33,848 nt of DNA, from NCBI GenBank assembly GCA_017853245.1, contig JAFMJY010000014.1:1-33848 (forward strand), in the 5' to 3' direction. Every line of letters begins with the position of its first letter. Position 1 is the first letter of the stretch. This DNA comes from Burkholderiales bacterium (lineage in GTDB: Bacteria > Pseudomonadota > Gammaproteobacteria > Burkholderiales > Usitatibacteraceae). Below the pieces are notes generated by a model that had not been told where the DNA came from, did not search any database, and saw only the letters and a program-made list of their open reading frames with translations. Below, in pieces: positions 15,024-27,631 of this stretch. The translations under genes were made by a program, and so were the position numbers.

Positions 15024-17168
15024 CTAGGCCCCCATCAGCGGATCGCTGATGCTGTGCTCGCCAGTCTCGATCCGGCCGGCCAGCCGACGCATCCATCCCT
15101 TATCGCCGTCGAGGGTCAGGTCGTACCAGCCGCCGCTCGAGCTCGTGTCGAACCGGCGCGACACCGACTCGCCAGGCTGCACCAACACTTCCCAAGGCCC
15201 CGCCCCAGTGTAGGGACAACGCGCGATCCTGACGCGGGCCGGTGCCAATCCCTGGTGGGCGAGCGTGACCCAAAGCGACCTCCCCTCCTCGACCACCGTC
15301 ACTTCCGGCTGAGCCTCATCCAATCGGCCAATGAGCGCGCGGTGAAAGCCGTTGGGGCCAAGCAGCCACAGGTCGTAGGCATCGCCCGCTTTCCAATCGT
15401 CCGAAAGTGACTTTCCCGCCTCGACGGTGTAGCGCCGCGGAATCTCTTCAAGACGCAGCCGATCGTAGACGTGGAACACCGCCCCCTGCGCGCCACGATT
15501 AGCCATTTTGATGCTCACCAAGCTGCCCGATGCGTGCACGCCTGCGCTCACCTCCAGGCGATAGGGCAGCGCTCGCGAAGGACGCGCAAATCGCCTCTGC
15601 AATCCGAGGCCCTGCTTCTCGACGGCTGGCACGGGAACCTGCGACATGGCTTCCTGGCGCTCCCGCAGCGTCTCTACCGCAGTGCGGGTCATGGCAGCGA
15701 TGCGTGGCGGCGCAGATGGGCTGGGGTTGGCAAAGTCGAATGCGGAGGTGAGGTCGCCACACACGGCACGGCGCCACGCGCTGATATTCGGCTCCTGCAC
15801 GCCGAAGCGCCGCTCGAGAAATTGCAGCACGGAGGTGTGGTCGAACACCTGCGAATTCACCCAGCCGCCACGGCTCCACGGTGAGATCACGAACATCGGC
15901 ACGCGCGGGCCGGGGCCGTACACGGCCCCGTCGGGCGTCGGCTGTAACTTGCTGCCGGGCGGCGCGGGGTGGCGAAAAAGCTCGGCATCGAACGGGACCG
16001 TCGATCGGCCCGCGAAGGTGCCGTCTGCGCGCGGCGACGGCGCCGAGGGCGAAGGCATGTGATCGAAGTAGCCATCGTTCTCGTCGTAATTCACCAGCAG
16101 CACGGTCTTGCTCCAGACCTCGGGGTTCTCGGTGAGGATGTCGAGCACCTCCCGCGTATACCAGCCGCCCTGGATGGGGCTCGAGCCATCCGGGTGCTCG
16201 CTGTAGCGCTGCGGCGCGACGATCCAGCTCACCTGCGGCAGGCGTCCTTCGCGAACGTCCTTGCGCAGGCCTGCAAGCATGCCCTCGAGGTCATCGTTGT
16301 GGCGGGCTGGCAGCGTATTGCCGTTGCCCTTGTAGAGCGGCAACGCAGCGTTGATCGAGTCCGAATAGGGGACAAACGCGTTGAAACCCTTGGGGGGATT
16401 GGCGGGATTGCCCGCTCGAATACTCGCCTCCCGGTACGGCAGAAACCCGGCGAGCGAGTTATCCCCGAAATTGTCGGGCAAGTACTGGTAGACCTTCCAT
16501 CGGATGCCAGCCTCCTCGAGCCGCTCCGGGTACGTCTTCCATCGGTAGCCCTCGTCAGCGCTGCCGGGCCCATCCCATTCGTTCAGCACCGCGGCGACAT
16601 TCGCCCCGGTGGGTCCATTGGTGCCCGTCCAAAGGAAGAGCCGATTCGGGTTAGTGCCCGCGTGCATGCTGCAGTGGTACGCGTCGCACAGGGTGAACGC
16701 CTTGGCGAGCGCTCGCTGGAATGGCAGCTCCTGCTCCTCGAAGTAACCCATCGACGTGGGAGTCTTGGCCACGGGCCAAGTCGACATCCGGCCGTCATCC
16801 CACGCCTGGTGCGCGTCCGGCCACTCGTGCGGCGTGCCGCTGACGCGCTGCGCGTTGCCACGCTTCGCATTGAGGTGATAGGGCAGGATCACTCGGTCGG
16901 TGTACGCCTGCTGCCACACGCTGCGCCCGCCCGGAAGGGGAATCGTGAACCGGTCGCCGAAGCCGCGCACGCCGGGAAAGGTGCCGAAGTACTGGTCGAA
17001 CGAGCGGTTCTCCTGCATGAGGATCACCACGTGCTCGACGTCTCGGATCGTGCCTGAGCGGCGGTGGGCCGGGATGGCAAGCGCCTTGCGAATGGAGGGC
17101 GGCAATGCCAGCAGAGCCCCGCCCATGGCAGAGGACTGGATGAACTGCCGGCGGGTGAGTTTGGGCAT
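15024..17168 (-). CDS. Tat-exported phosphocholine-preferring phospholipase C
   Basis: The start is ATG 17168, with GGAGG 4 bases upstream, giving 714 residues; the frame extends 19 codons further without support. The N-terminus MPKLTRRQFIQSSAMGGALL holds a Tat motif (TRRQF). The catalytic phosphoesterase domain shows VEHVVILMQENRSFDQYFGT near residue 45, SWIVAPQRYSEHP, LVNYDENDGYFDH and RVPMFVISPWSRGGWV, as in the phosphocholine-specific phospholipase C family (PlcN/PlcH relatives). The last 170 residues contain two beta-sandwich repeats of the DUF756 kind usual in this family. It would hydrolyse phosphatidylcholine or related lipids outside the cytoplasm, possibly for phosphate scavenging. 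It ends 52 bases from the convergent SMR gene. Confidence 0.94.
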   Translation of the reverse strand: MPKLTRRQFIQSSAMGGALLALPPSIRKALAIPAHRRSGTIRDVEHVVILMQENRSFDQYFGTFPGVRGFGDRFTIPLPGGRSVWQQAYTDRVILPYHLNAKRGNAQRVSGTPHEWPDAHQAWDDGRMSTWPVAKTPTSMGYFEEQELPFQRALAKAFTLCDAYHCSMHAGTNPNRLFLWTGTNGPTGANVAAVLNEWDGPGSADEGYRWKTYPERLEEAGIRWKVYQYLPDNFGDNSLAGFLPYREASIRAGNPANPPKGFNAFVPYSDSINAALPLYKGNGNTLPARHNDDLEGMLAGLRKDVREGRLPQVSWIVAPQRYSEHPDGSSPIQGGWYTREVLDILTENPEVWSKTVLLVNYDENDGYFDHMPSPSAPSPRADGTFAGRSTVPFDAELFRHPAPPGSKLQPTPDGAVYGPGPRVPMFVISPWSRGGWVNSQVFDHTSVLQFLERRFGVQEPNISAWRRAVCGDLTSAFDFANPSPSAPPRIAAMTRTAVETLRERQEAMSQVPVPAVEKQGLGLQRRFARPSRALPYRLEVSAGVHASGSLVSIKMANRGAQGAVFHVYDRLRLEEIPRRYTVEAGKSLSDDWKAGDAYDLWLLGPNGFHRALIGRLDEAQPEVTVVEEGRSLWVTLAHQGLAPARVRIARCPYTGAGPWEVLVQPGESVSRRFDTSSSGGWYDLTLDGDKGWMRRLAGRIETGEHSISDPLMGA

Positions 17169-17250
17169 ACAACCTCCGATTTCGTTGCGAAATCGTAACA
17201 GGCGCGCACTGGCAGATGGCGACAACCTGGCCCAACATCAGAAGGGAAAC

Positions 17251-17327
17251 TGGTCGGGGTGAGAGGATTCGAACCTCCGGCCTCTACGTCCCGAACGTAG
17301 CGCTCTACCAGGCTAAGCTACACCCCG
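17251..17327 (-). tRNA. tRNA-Pro (anticodon CGG)
   Basis: A full 77-base cloverleaf reads on the minus strand from 17327 to 17251 with the 3' CCA encoded. The acceptor stem CGGGGTG pairs with CACCCCG, the anticodon stem TACG/CGTA encloses the loop TTCGGGA with anticodon CGG at 17291-17293, and the T arm holds GGTTCGAATCC. It decodes proline CCG codons, which should be common in this high-GC genome. A perfect TATAAT lies just upstream. Confidence 0.97.
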
Positions 17328-17338
17328 ACAAGACAAGA

Positions 17339-17344
17339 ATTATA
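17339..17344 (-). promoter_or_regulatory. -10 promoter element of tRNA-Pro
   Basis: The minus strand reads a perfect TATAAT whose downstream edge is 12 bases before the tRNA 5' end. At 17-base spacing the -35 position reads GGCGAG, a poor match, so only the -10 is well supported. Confidence 0.6.
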
Positions 17345-17379
17345 GCAGGGCAGCCGACGCGCTCGCCCGGCCGGATGCC

Positions 17380-19101
17380 TCAGTGCTCGAAGTGCAGCCT
17401 GACCGTCGACGACTCCCACGTGCCAATGGCTTCCGAGCGGTCCGCCAGGCGAGCGACGAACATGCCGCCGAGGCCAAGCGCCAGGTCCGGGTTCTCCAGC
17501 ATTTCCTCCGGGGTGGGCGGCTGGGCCTTCAGCGAGAGCGGCGGCCCTGCGTAGGACACCTCGATGTTGAGGTTATATTCGTCGAAGGCAATTTTCACCA
17601 GAATAGGCTCGGCGCCCTTGTGCAGGGGCTGGACGGCCTCGACCAGCTCCACCGTCGCCTGGGTCGCGCGCTCCATGATCATCCCTCGCGCGCCCCATCG
17701 CTGGCCGCACCGCTCGAGGAACTGGTGCAGCGTTTCACTGCTATCCACACCCGGCCGGTACGCGAGCTCATCACGCTTGCGAACGCCGATACGAAACACC
17801 AGGTTCAGCAGGAACGCCGCCGTGATGCCCAGCGCAAGCGACGAGCCGACGAAAGGCTGCAAGGACTCGGGCAAGGCCTTGAAGAAATCCGGGAAGATGA
17901 AACGGCTCTCGGCGAGGATGATCGAAAGGCCGACGACTGCCGTACGCCGCGTGTCGAGCATGCGCGAAGCGATGATCTGCAGACCGTTCACCAGGACAAA
18001 GCAGGAGACAAACAGGAAAGAGCCGCCGACCACCACGTCGGGCATGGCAACGAACACGGCCGCGAACTTCGGGCTGCACGCGAGGATCAGGAGCCACCCC
18101 GCCATCGGCCAGGCAATCCAGCGGCTGGTGGCGCCCGTTGCGGCCGACAAGCCAACGTTGGAGGTGGCTGAGTTCTGGCCGGTTCCCCCCAGCAGCCCTG
18201 CGGTAGCGGTGGCAAGGCCGTCTGCCGCAACCCCACCCTGAATCTGCTTCATGTCCGCACGAGTCCACGCGCTGTCGTTGATCTTCTGGGCCGTCGTCAC
18301 GGCGGCGACGGTCTTCAGCATCGCCGATAGGCCGGCAAGTGCGAACGGAATGGCCAGCGCCGGATCGAATGAGAACGACACGTGCGAAAAGCTCGGGAAG
18401 TCGAAAAGATTTGTGTCCCGGATCCGGGACGCGCTCTTCTCCGACATCAGCCCCATGAGCACCGCCGTCCCGTAGCCCGCGATGATGCCGATGAGCGATG
18501 AAAAGAGCCTCACCCAACCCTTGCCATAGATGCTGAGCACTAACGACAGCGCGAACGTCCCGAACCCGATCGCGGTCGCATATCCGACGCCTCCGCTGGC
18601 AAAGCTCGTGGCCTCCAGGTTCATGATCTTGCGGAAGCCAAGGGTTCCCATCTCAAGGCCCACGATCACAACCGCCACACCCGCGACCTCGGGCGGGAAG
18701 TAGGGGCGCAATCGATTCAGGAAGCGCGACAGAGCCGCCTCGAATAAGCCGGCCACCAGCGTCATCCCATAGACCAGAGGCATGCCTCCCAGCTGCACAG
18801 CCTGCATTGAGGGAGAGAGGTAAATGGAAGTTGGAACGCTCGGGACCAGCAGGCCCGAGCCCAGCCACTTCCGCTGCCAAGCCTGAAGCAGAACGCCGAC
18901 CGCCATCGCAACCATCGACAGGCTGATGGCGCTCTCCAGCGCCAAGTCGGACATGCCCGCGGCCTGCGCAATGACAAGGGGCAGGAGGAGATAGACGCCT
19001 GCCGCGGCGATATGCTGAAGGCCCAGCACGACCAACTCCCCCAGCGGGGGGCGTTGGTCGACGTCGTAGATGAGGTCTGCTGGCCGGACGCGCTTGGTCA
19101 A
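17380..19101 (-). CDS. NCS2 family nucleobase permease with C-terminal GHKL-like domain
   Basis: The first 440 residues form a nucleobase:cation symporter-2 permease, with about 14 membrane spans. It has the family's TM10 region GGTGQNSATSNVGLSAATG (306-324), plus an N-terminal QHIAAAGVYLLLPLVI block. Relatives import uracil, xanthine or urate with protons. Residues about 455-573 form a soluble extension that looks like a degenerate GHKL / anti-sigma-type ATPase fold: VELVEA (484-489) in the N-box place, IEVSYAGPPL (513-522) in the G1 place, and GLGGMFVARLAD (543-554) then TVRLHF in the G2 place. The N-box Asn is replaced by Glu488, so ATP binding is doubtful. The start codon is TTG at 19101 without a clear Shine-Dalgarno. 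It lies downstream of ispB on the same strand, 39 bases away. Confidence 0.85.
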   Translation of the reverse strand: MTKRVRPADLIYDVDQRPPLGELVVLGLQHIAAAGVYLLLPLVIAQAAGMSDLALESAISLSMVAMAVGVLLQAWQRKWLGSGLLVPSVPTSIYLSPSMQAVQLGGMPLVYGMTLVAGLFEAALSRFLNRLRPYFPPEVAGVAVVIVGLEMGTLGFRKIMNLEATSFASGGVGYATAIGFGTFALSLVLSIYGKGWVRLFSSLIGIIAGYGTAVLMGLMSEKSASRIRDTNLFDFPSFSHVSFSFDPALAIPFALAGLSAMLKTVAAVTTAQKINDSAWTRADMKQIQGGVAADGLATATAGLLGGTGQNSATSNVGLSAATGATSRWIAWPMAGWLLILACSPKFAAVFVAMPDVVVGGSFLFVSCFVLVNGLQIIASRMLDTRRTAVVGLSIILAESRFIFPDFFKALPESLQPFVGSSLALGITAAFLLNLVFRIGVRKRDELAYRPGVDSSETLHQFLERCGQRWGARGMIMERATQATVELVEAVQPLHKGAEPILVKIAFDEYNLNIEVSYAGPPLSLKAQPPTPEEMLENPDLALGLGGMFVARLADRSEAIGTWESSTVRLHFEH

Positions 19102-19140
19102 GGAGACTCGCGGGCGGTGAAGAACCCGCCCATTGTAGTG

Positions 19141-20130
19141 CTAGAACTTCCGTTCGACGGAGAAATGGGCGAGTTGCAGCAGGCTGTCGCGGCAGGGCGT
19201 GTCCGGCAGTTCCCTGAGCGCCGCCACGGCGGTGGCTGCCTCCCGGCGCGCGCAATCCCGGGTGTAGTCGAGGGCCTCCGTGCGCTCGATCGCGGCGAGC
19301 ACGCCCGGCAAGTCCGCCTTGCCGCCCTGCTGAATCGCCTGGCGAACGAGGGCCCGCTCGGACGCATTGCCCACCTGCATCACCCGGATAAGCGGCAGGG
19401 TCGGTTTGCCCTCGGCAAGGTCATCGCCCACGTTCTTGCCCGTCTCATCCAGGTCGCCCGAGTAGTCGAGCACGTCGTCGATGAGCTGGAACGCCGTGCC
19501 GAGGTGACGGCCATACTCCCGCAAGCCAGACTCGGCCGCATCGGAGGCGCCCCCGAGGATCCCGCCCACCTGCGTGGCGGCCTCGAAGAGCTTGGCCGTC
19601 TTGAAGCGGATCACCTTCAGGTAGCTGGCCTCGTCGGTGTCGGGTTCATGGATATTGAGGAGCTGAAGGACCTCACCCTCCGCGATGACGTTGGTAGCCT
19701 CGGCCATCACCGCCATCACGCGCGGCTCGCCCACGTCCACCATCATCTGAAACGCGCGGCTGTAGAGGAAATCGCCCACCAACACCGAGGCGGGATTGCC
19801 GAAGGTTTCATTGGCCGTCTTGCGGCCGCGCCGCAAGCTGGAATCGTCTACCACGTCATCGTGCAGGAGGGTGGCGGTGTGGATGAACTCGATCACGGCC
19901 GCGAGCTCATGCCGGCCCGGGTGGCGCGAGGCCAAGGCGCCGGCGGCCAGCAGCACGAGGGCAGGTCGCAGCCGCTTGCCGCCACCGCCAATGATGTATT
20001 CCCCCACCGTGCGGATCAGGACCACCTCGGAATCGAGCCGCCGGCGGATGACTGCGTCGACCTCCCGAAGGCCCTCGGCCACGGGCGAGCGGATGGAGTC
20101 GAGGCTGACGGGGGTTTGGGGCAGGTTCAC
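19141..20130 (-). CDS. ispB: Octaprenyl diphosphate synthase (trans-polyprenyl synthetase)
   Basis: The 329-residue protein carries both aspartate-rich motifs of long-chain trans-prenyl transferases: LLHDDVVDDSSLRRG in the first half and QLIDDVLDYSGD in the second, plus GGGGKRLRPALVLL near the N-terminus. It condenses isopentenyl diphosphate onto farnesyl diphosphate to make the ubiquinone side chain. The name octaprenyl (not a shorter or longer chain) is inferred from betaproteobacteria usually having ubiquinone-8. The start is GTG 20130, matching the length and N-terminus of E. coli IspB. The gene is divergent from rplU, the usual arrangement in this class. Confidence 0.95.
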   Translation of the reverse strand: MNLPQTPVSLDSIRSPVAEGLREVDAVIRRRLDSEVVLIRTVGEYIIGGGGKRLRPALVLLAAGALASRHPGRHELAAVIEFIHTATLLHDDVVDDSSLRRGRKTANETFGNPASVLVGDFLYSRAFQMMVDVGEPRVMAVMAEATNVIAEGEVLQLLNIHEPDTDEASYLKVIRFKTAKLFEAATQVGGILGGASDAAESGLREYGRHLGTAFQLIDDVLDYSGDLDETGKNVGDDLAEGKPTLPLIRVMQVGNASERALVRQAIQQGGKADLPGVLAAIERTEALDYTRDCARREAATAVAALRELPDTPCRDSLLQLAHFSVERKF

Positions 20131-20166
20131 GGCAGGGAGAAGGCCCCGTGGGGCCCCGGCAAGTCT

Positions 20167-20195
20167 TTGACGCGGCTTGGGTTTCCGGCTATTAT
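20167..20195 (+). promoter_or_regulatory. Sigma-70 promoter of rplU-rpmA
   Basis: TTGACG at 20167-20172 and TATTAT at 20190-20195 are separated by exactly 17 bases. Transcription would begin near 20202, leaving a leader of about 50 bases before the rplU start at 20253. This is one of the best promoter matches in the window, as expected for ribosomal protein genes. Confidence 0.75.
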
Positions 20196-20252
20196 CGCGG
20201 GTTCGCGGTGAGAAAAGGCCGCGGTTAGTTCACTAAAAAAAGGAACACGACA

Positions 20253-20564
20253 ATGTATGCGGTTATCAAGGCTGGCGGCAAGCAGTATCGGGTTTCGCCC
20301 GGCCAGAACGTGAAAATCGAGCAGGTGCAGGCCGACGTCGGCGCCACGATCGAAATCGCGGATGTCCTGATGGTTGCGGACGGCGACAAGGTGAAGGTCG
20401 GAACGCCCACCGTGTCCGGGGTCAAGGTCTCCGCCACGGTAGTCGCTCACGGCCGTGGCCCAAAGGTCCGCATCTTCAAGATGCGTCGCCGTAAGCACTA
20501 CCAGAAAACCCAAGGCCACCGGCAGAACTACACGGAAATCCGTGTGGATGCCATCAACCAGTAA
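20253..20564 (+). CDS. rplU: 50S ribosomal protein L21
   Basis: This 103-residue protein is the standard length for L21 and matches from end to end: [18 protein letters not shown] at the N-terminus, [15 protein letters not shown] in the middle and [21 protein letters not shown] at the C-terminus. It binds 23S rRNA in the large subunit. An AAAAGGA ribosome site lies about 8 bases before ATG 20253, and a strong sigma-70 promoter lies 60-85 bases upstream. rpmA follows after 12 bases. Confidence 0.99.
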   Translation: MYAVIKAGGKQYRVSPGQNVKIEQVQADVGATIEIADVLMVADGDKVKVGTPTVSGVKVSATVVAHGRGPKVRIFKMRRRKHYQKTQGHRQNYTEIRVDAINQ

Positions 20565-20576
20565 CGGACGGCAACC

Positions 20577-20840
20577 ATGGCACACAAGAAAGCAGGCGGG
20601 TCCTCCCGCAACGGCCGCGATTCCGAAAGCAAGCGCCTGGGCGTCAAGGCCTACGGTGGCGAACTGGTGACCGCCGGCTCGATCATCATTCGACAGCGCG
20701 GCACGCGTTATCACGCCGGCGCCCATGTGGGCACGGGCAAGGACCACACCCTCTTCGCGATGGTGCCTGGCAAGGTGAAGTTCGCCACCAAGGGGCCGGA
20801 GAAGAAGAACGTCGTAAGCATCGAGCCGGCGCAGGCCTGA
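20577..20840 (+). CDS. rpmA: 50S ribosomal protein L27
   Basis: This 87-residue protein begins [20 protein letters not shown], the conserved basic N-terminal arm that reaches the peptidyl transferase centre, and continues with [20 protein letters not shown]. It is a normal full-length Gram-negative L27 without the cleavable leader seen in Firmicutes. It forms the usual pair with rplU and is followed by an intrinsic terminator 22 bases after the stop. Confidence 0.99.
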   Translation: MAHKKAGGSSRNGRDSESKRLGVKAYGGELVTAGSIIIRQRGTRYHAGAHVGTGKDHTLFAMVPGKVKFATKGPEKKNVVSIEPAQA

Positions 20841-20862
20841 CGGTTCTTTCTCACCCGGAAAG

Positions 20863-20890
20863 AGCCCCGTCATCGCACGGGGCTTTTTTC
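20863..20890 (+). terminator. Rho-independent terminator after rpmA
   Basis: AGCCCCGT (20863-20870) pairs perfectly with ACGGGGCT (20877-20884) around a 6-base loop and is followed by a run of T (20884-20889). It should end most rplU-rpmA transcripts, leaving the downstream LysE-obgE-proB genes dependent on read-through or their own promoter. Confidence 0.9.
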
Positions 20891-20900
20891 TTTCTGAGCC

Positions 20901-23647
<2,747 letters not shown>

Positions 23648-24220
23648 TCAGTCGGCTGGGCCAGCAACGGGCTGCGACACCGGCGCACCGTCGCGCGCGG
23701 GCCGGCGGCGGCGCATGTAGGGGGAGATTCCCACGTGGCGGCGCGTGTCCACCTCCAGGTAAACGGAGAGCTGCTCGAGCGCAGCCTGATAGACGTCGCG
23801 CTTGAACTCGATGACCGACTCCAGCGGAATCCAGTACTCGTGCCAGCGCCACGCATCGAACTCCGGATGGCCGCTCGCGCGCAGAGAAACATCCGAGTCA
23901 CGGCCCACGAGCCGCAGGAGGAACCAGATCTGCTTCTGGCCCTTGTAGGTCCCACGCCACTCGCGCTTAACCCAATGCGTGGGCACGTGATAGTGGAGCC
24001 ACTCGCGGGTGCGCCCCAGGATTTCCACGTGCTCGGGCCTGAGGCCTGTCTCCTCGTGAAGCTCCCGGTACATCGCCTGTTCCGGCGACTCCCCGTGCTT
24101 GATGCCGCCCTGCGGGAACTGCCAAGAGTGCTCCCGAATGCGCTTGCCCCAAAACACCTGGTTGCGCTGATTGACGAGCACGATGGCAACGTTCGGGCGA
24201 TAACCGTCCCGATCGAGCAT
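23648..24220 (-). CDS. rppH: RNA pyrophosphohydrolase (Nudix)
   Basis: I start the protein at ATG 24220 ([17 protein letters not shown]), which aligns with the first residue of E. coli RppH; ATG 24226 is also possible. The frame stays open far upstream to 25003, but that part is antisense to proS and not protein-like. The 190-residue product has the Nudix box [20 protein letters not shown], with TGL following, preceded by SWQFPQ, and the family's [12 protein letters not shown]. It removes pyrophosphate from 5' triphosphorylated mRNA, which opens them to RNase E decay. The C-terminal tail after about 165 is basic and Pro-rich. It is divergent from proS, as usual in this class. Confidence 0.96.
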   Translation of the reverse strand: MLDRDGYRPNVAIVLVNQRNQVFWGKRIREHSWQFPQGGIKHGESPEQAMYRELHEETGLRPEHVEILGRTREWLHYHVPTHWVKREWRGTYKGQKQIWFLLRLVGRDSDVSLRASGHPEFDAWRWHEYWIPLESVIEFKRDVYQAALEQLSVYLEVDTRRHVGISPYMRRRRPARDGAPVSQPVAGPAD

Positions 24221-24379
24221 GGCCATCACCATCTGAATCCGTTGAGTTGCGCCCATTTTTTCACAGATTCCGCTGCCCTGCCAAAACCGGCCTCTGGCGC
24301 AGGGTGGCGTGTAGAATGCGCGCTCGCAACATCCTGATTTCATTCCAAAAACCACCCAGAACTGCCGTCCGGAGACCGC
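24221..24379. promoter_or_regulatory. Divergent promoter region between rppH and proS
   Basis: These 159 bases separate two divergent genes. On the plus strand TAGAAT at 24312-24317 is a plausible proS -10, with no good -35 at 17-18 bases. GGAG at 24371-24374 is the proS ribosome site, 5 bases before the ATG. No promoter for rppH could be picked with confidence. Confidence 0.45.
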
Positions 24380-26095
24380 ATGCGCGCCAGCCAATTTTTC
24401 CTTGCCACGCTGAAGGAGGCCCCCCAGGAGGCGGAGTTGCCGAGCCACAAGCTGATGCTGCGCGCCGGGCTCATCCGCAAGCTGGGCAGCGGGCTCTACA
24501 CCTGGCTGCCGGCGGGCATGCGGGTGCTCCACAAAGTCGAGCGGGTGATCCGGGAGGAAATGGATCGCGCTGGCGCACTGGAGGTCAGCATGCCGCCGGT
24601 GCAACCCGCCGAACTGTGGCAGGAGACGGGCCGCTGGGACCTCTACGGCCCGATGATGCTGAGAGTCAAGGACCGGGCGGAGCGCGAGTATTGCTATGCC
24701 CCGACGGCAGAGGAAGTGATCACGGATATCGCACGCAAGGAGCTGCGAAGCTACCGGCAGCTTCCCGTGAACCTCTACCAGATCCAGACCAAGTTCCGGG
24801 ATGAAATACGCCCACGCTTCGGCGTGTTGCGCGCTCGGGAATTCTCCATGAAGGACGCTTACTCCTTCGATGCCGACGAGAATGGCATGCTCGAGTCGTA
24901 TCGCAAGATGTTCGATGCTTATGTTCGCATCTTCACGCGGCTGGGCCTGAAGTTCCGCCCCGTGGTGGCGGACACCGGCGAGATCGGCGGCAGCGCATCG
25001 CACGAGTTTCAGGTGCTCGCGGAGTCCGGCGAGGACTTGATCGCCTATTCCGACGCGTCTGATTACGCTGCCAACGTGGAGCAGGCCGAGGCGCTCGCCC
25101 CATCGACGCGAAGGCCCGCCCCGGCGCGCGCGATGAGCAAGGACCCGACGCCGGGCGTGGGCACGTGCGAGGGCGTAGCCAAGCTATGGAGCATCCCGCT
25201 CGCCACGACGCTCAAGGCGCTGCTCCTCACCGCCAACGGCCGCGTGCACATGCTGATCATCCGCGGCGACCATAACCTCAACGAGGTGAAGGTAGGCAAG
25301 GTGCACGGGCTGCGAGGCTGGCGTTGGTCGACGGATGAGGAGATCCTGCACGCCTGCAACGGCCCGGCGGGTTATCTGGGCCCAGTAGGCCTCGACCGCT
25401 CTCGCATCACGGTCGTCGCGGATCGCACCGTGGCGGCCATGGCGGATTTCGTTTGCGGCGCCAATGAGAAGGACTTCCACCTGCGAGGCGTCAACTGGGG
25501 TCGCGATTGTCCCGAGCCCGACCTGGTCGCCGACATCCGCAACGTCGTGCCGGGCGACCCGTCTCCGGACGGGCGCGGGCTGCTCTCCATCGTGCGCGGC
25601 ATCGAGGTGGGCCACGTGTTCGCCCTGGGCCGCAAGTACTCGGAGTCCATGGGCGCCACTTACACCGCGGAGGATGGCACCGCCAAGCCCTTCGAGATGG
25701 GTTGCTATGGCATCGGGGTGACCCGTGTCGTGGGCGCCGCCATCGAGCAAAACCATGACGAGCGCGGAATCATCTGGCCTGATGCGATGGCCCCGTTCAC
25801 GGTAGCCGTCATCCCCATGGGGCTACACAAGAGCGAGGCCGTGCGCGAGACCGCCATCGCGCTCTACGAGGAGCTCAAGGGGGCGGGCGTGGATGTTCTC
25901 TTCGACGATCGCAACGAGCGCCCGGGCGTCATGCTCGCCGACCAGGAGCTGATCGGCATCCCGCACCGGCTCGTCGTCGGCGAGCGCGGGCTGAAGGAGG
26001 GCGTGGTCGAATACCAACATCGCCGCGACCCCGAAGCGACCAAGGTTCAGGTCGCCCAGGCCGTGGCGCATGTCAGGAGCAGGCTAAAGCCCTAG
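24380..26095 (+). CDS. proS: Prolyl-tRNA synthetase, bacterial type with editing domain
   Basis: The 571-residue protein begins [20 protein letters not shown] and shows the class II motifs: [40 protein letters not shown] (motif 2) and [12 protein letters not shown] (motif 3). Residues about 225-390 hold the insertion (INS) editing domain that removes mischarged Ala-tRNAPro. The C-terminal anticodon-binding domain includes [20 protein letters not shown]. It charges tRNA-Pro, one of which is encoded 7 kb to the left. Its stop overlaps the stop of the convergent TlpA-like gene in a shared CTAG. Confidence 0.99.
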   Translation: MRASQFFLATLKEAPQEAELPSHKLMLRAGLIRKLGSGLYTWLPAGMRVLHKVERVIREEMDRAGALEVSMPPVQPAELWQETGRWDLYGPMMLRVKDRAEREYCYAPTAEEVITDIARKELRSYRQLPVNLYQIQTKFRDEIRPRFGVLRAREFSMKDAYSFDADENGMLESYRKMFDAYVRIFTRLGLKFRPVVADTGEIGGSASHEFQVLAESGEDLIAYSDASDYAANVEQAEALAPSTRRPAPARAMSKDPTPGVGTCEGVAKLWSIPLATTLKALLLTANGRVHMLIIRGDHNLNEVKVGKVHGLRGWRWSTDEEILHACNGPAGYLGPVGLDRSRITVVADRTVAAMADFVCGANEKDFHLRGVNWGRDCPEPDLVADIRNVVPGDPSPDGRGLLSIVRGIEVGHVFALGRKYSESMGATYTAEDGTAKPFEMGCYGIGVTRVVGAAIEQNHDERGIIWPDAMAPFTVAVIPMGLHKSEAVRETAIALYEELKGAGVDVLFDDRNERPGVMLADQELIGIPHRLVVGERGLKEGVVEYQHRRDPEATKVQVAQAVAHVRSRLKP

Positions 26096-26610
26096 GAGGC
26101 GCCAACGCCGGCCGGAGGCGACACAGCAGCAGACGCTCCCGCGGCCCGGCCCTTGCCGACGGTCACATCCTCCAGGGAGCGCTTGGTCACGGTTCCAGTT
26201 CGGTCGTAGACGCGCTTGCCCGACGGGTCAAACACGATGGTCGTGGGTAGGCCCCTGACCTTCCCGAACGGCTTCTCCACTTTTCCGTCATCGTCTGCAA
26301 GCACAAGGGGATATGCATGGCCCACTTTCTTGGCGAACTGGATCGTCTTCGCTGCATCGTCGACGTCTGTCGCAATGCCGATCACGATCGCCCGGGACGG
26401 GAAATGCGCCCGGTAATATTCGGCAATCTCCGGTATTTCCTTGATGCAGGGGGTGCACCACGTGGCCCAGAAATTCACCACGACCCACTTGCCCTTGTAA
26501 TCTGAAAGCCGATGCCGCTTGCCCTCGGTGTCCGAGAGGTCGAACGCCCGGGCTTCCATCACTGCAAGCACGACGCACGCCGCCACACAAAGCTTGAATA
26601 ACCGGATCAC
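26092..26610 (-). CDS. TlpA/ResA-like periplasmic thioredoxin
   Basis: With GTG 26610 as start (GAGGG five bases upstream) the product is 172 residues with a clean signal sequence, [20 protein letters not shown]. An upstream GTG at 26646 would add 12 polar residues. The thioredoxin fold shows [20 protein letters not shown] with the CTPC active site, then [13 protein letters not shown] and the cis-proline block RGLPTTIVF. Proteins of this type reduce disulfides in the periplasm, often for cytochrome c maturation, or act on a specific client. No cytochrome gene is near, so the client is unknown. It is convergent with proS, overlapping it by 4 bases. Confidence 0.92.
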   Translation of the reverse strand: MIRLFKLCVAACVVLAVMEARAFDLSDTEGKRHRLSDYKGKWVVVNFWATWCTPCIKEIPEIAEYYRAHFPSRAIVIGIATDVDDAAKTIQFAKKVGHAYPLVLADDDGKVEKPFGKVRGLPTTIVFDPSGKRVYDRTGTVTKRSLEDVTVGKGRAAGASAAVSPPAGVGAS

Positions 26611-26663
26611 GCTGGCCCTCGGGCTTCGCTCATCATCGACAACCACTCAGGCGCGCAAAATAG

Positions 26664-27622
<959 letters not shown>

Positions 27623-27631
27623 GCGTGGCTT

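Noticed and set aside
15969-17057. A 362-codon plus-strand frame opposite the phospholipase gene.
   Set aside because: It is antisense to a conserved enzyme and shows only Arg/Val/Ala-rich shadow sequence.
17251-17327. tRNA-Pro as a possible integration site for a mobile element.
   Set aside because: No integrase, direct repeat of the tRNA 3' end or compositional break was seen on either side.
24227-25003. An N-terminal extension of the rppH frame by about 260 codons.
   Set aside because: The extension lies opposite proS and does not resemble any Nudix protein; RppH homology starts at [10 protein letters not shown].
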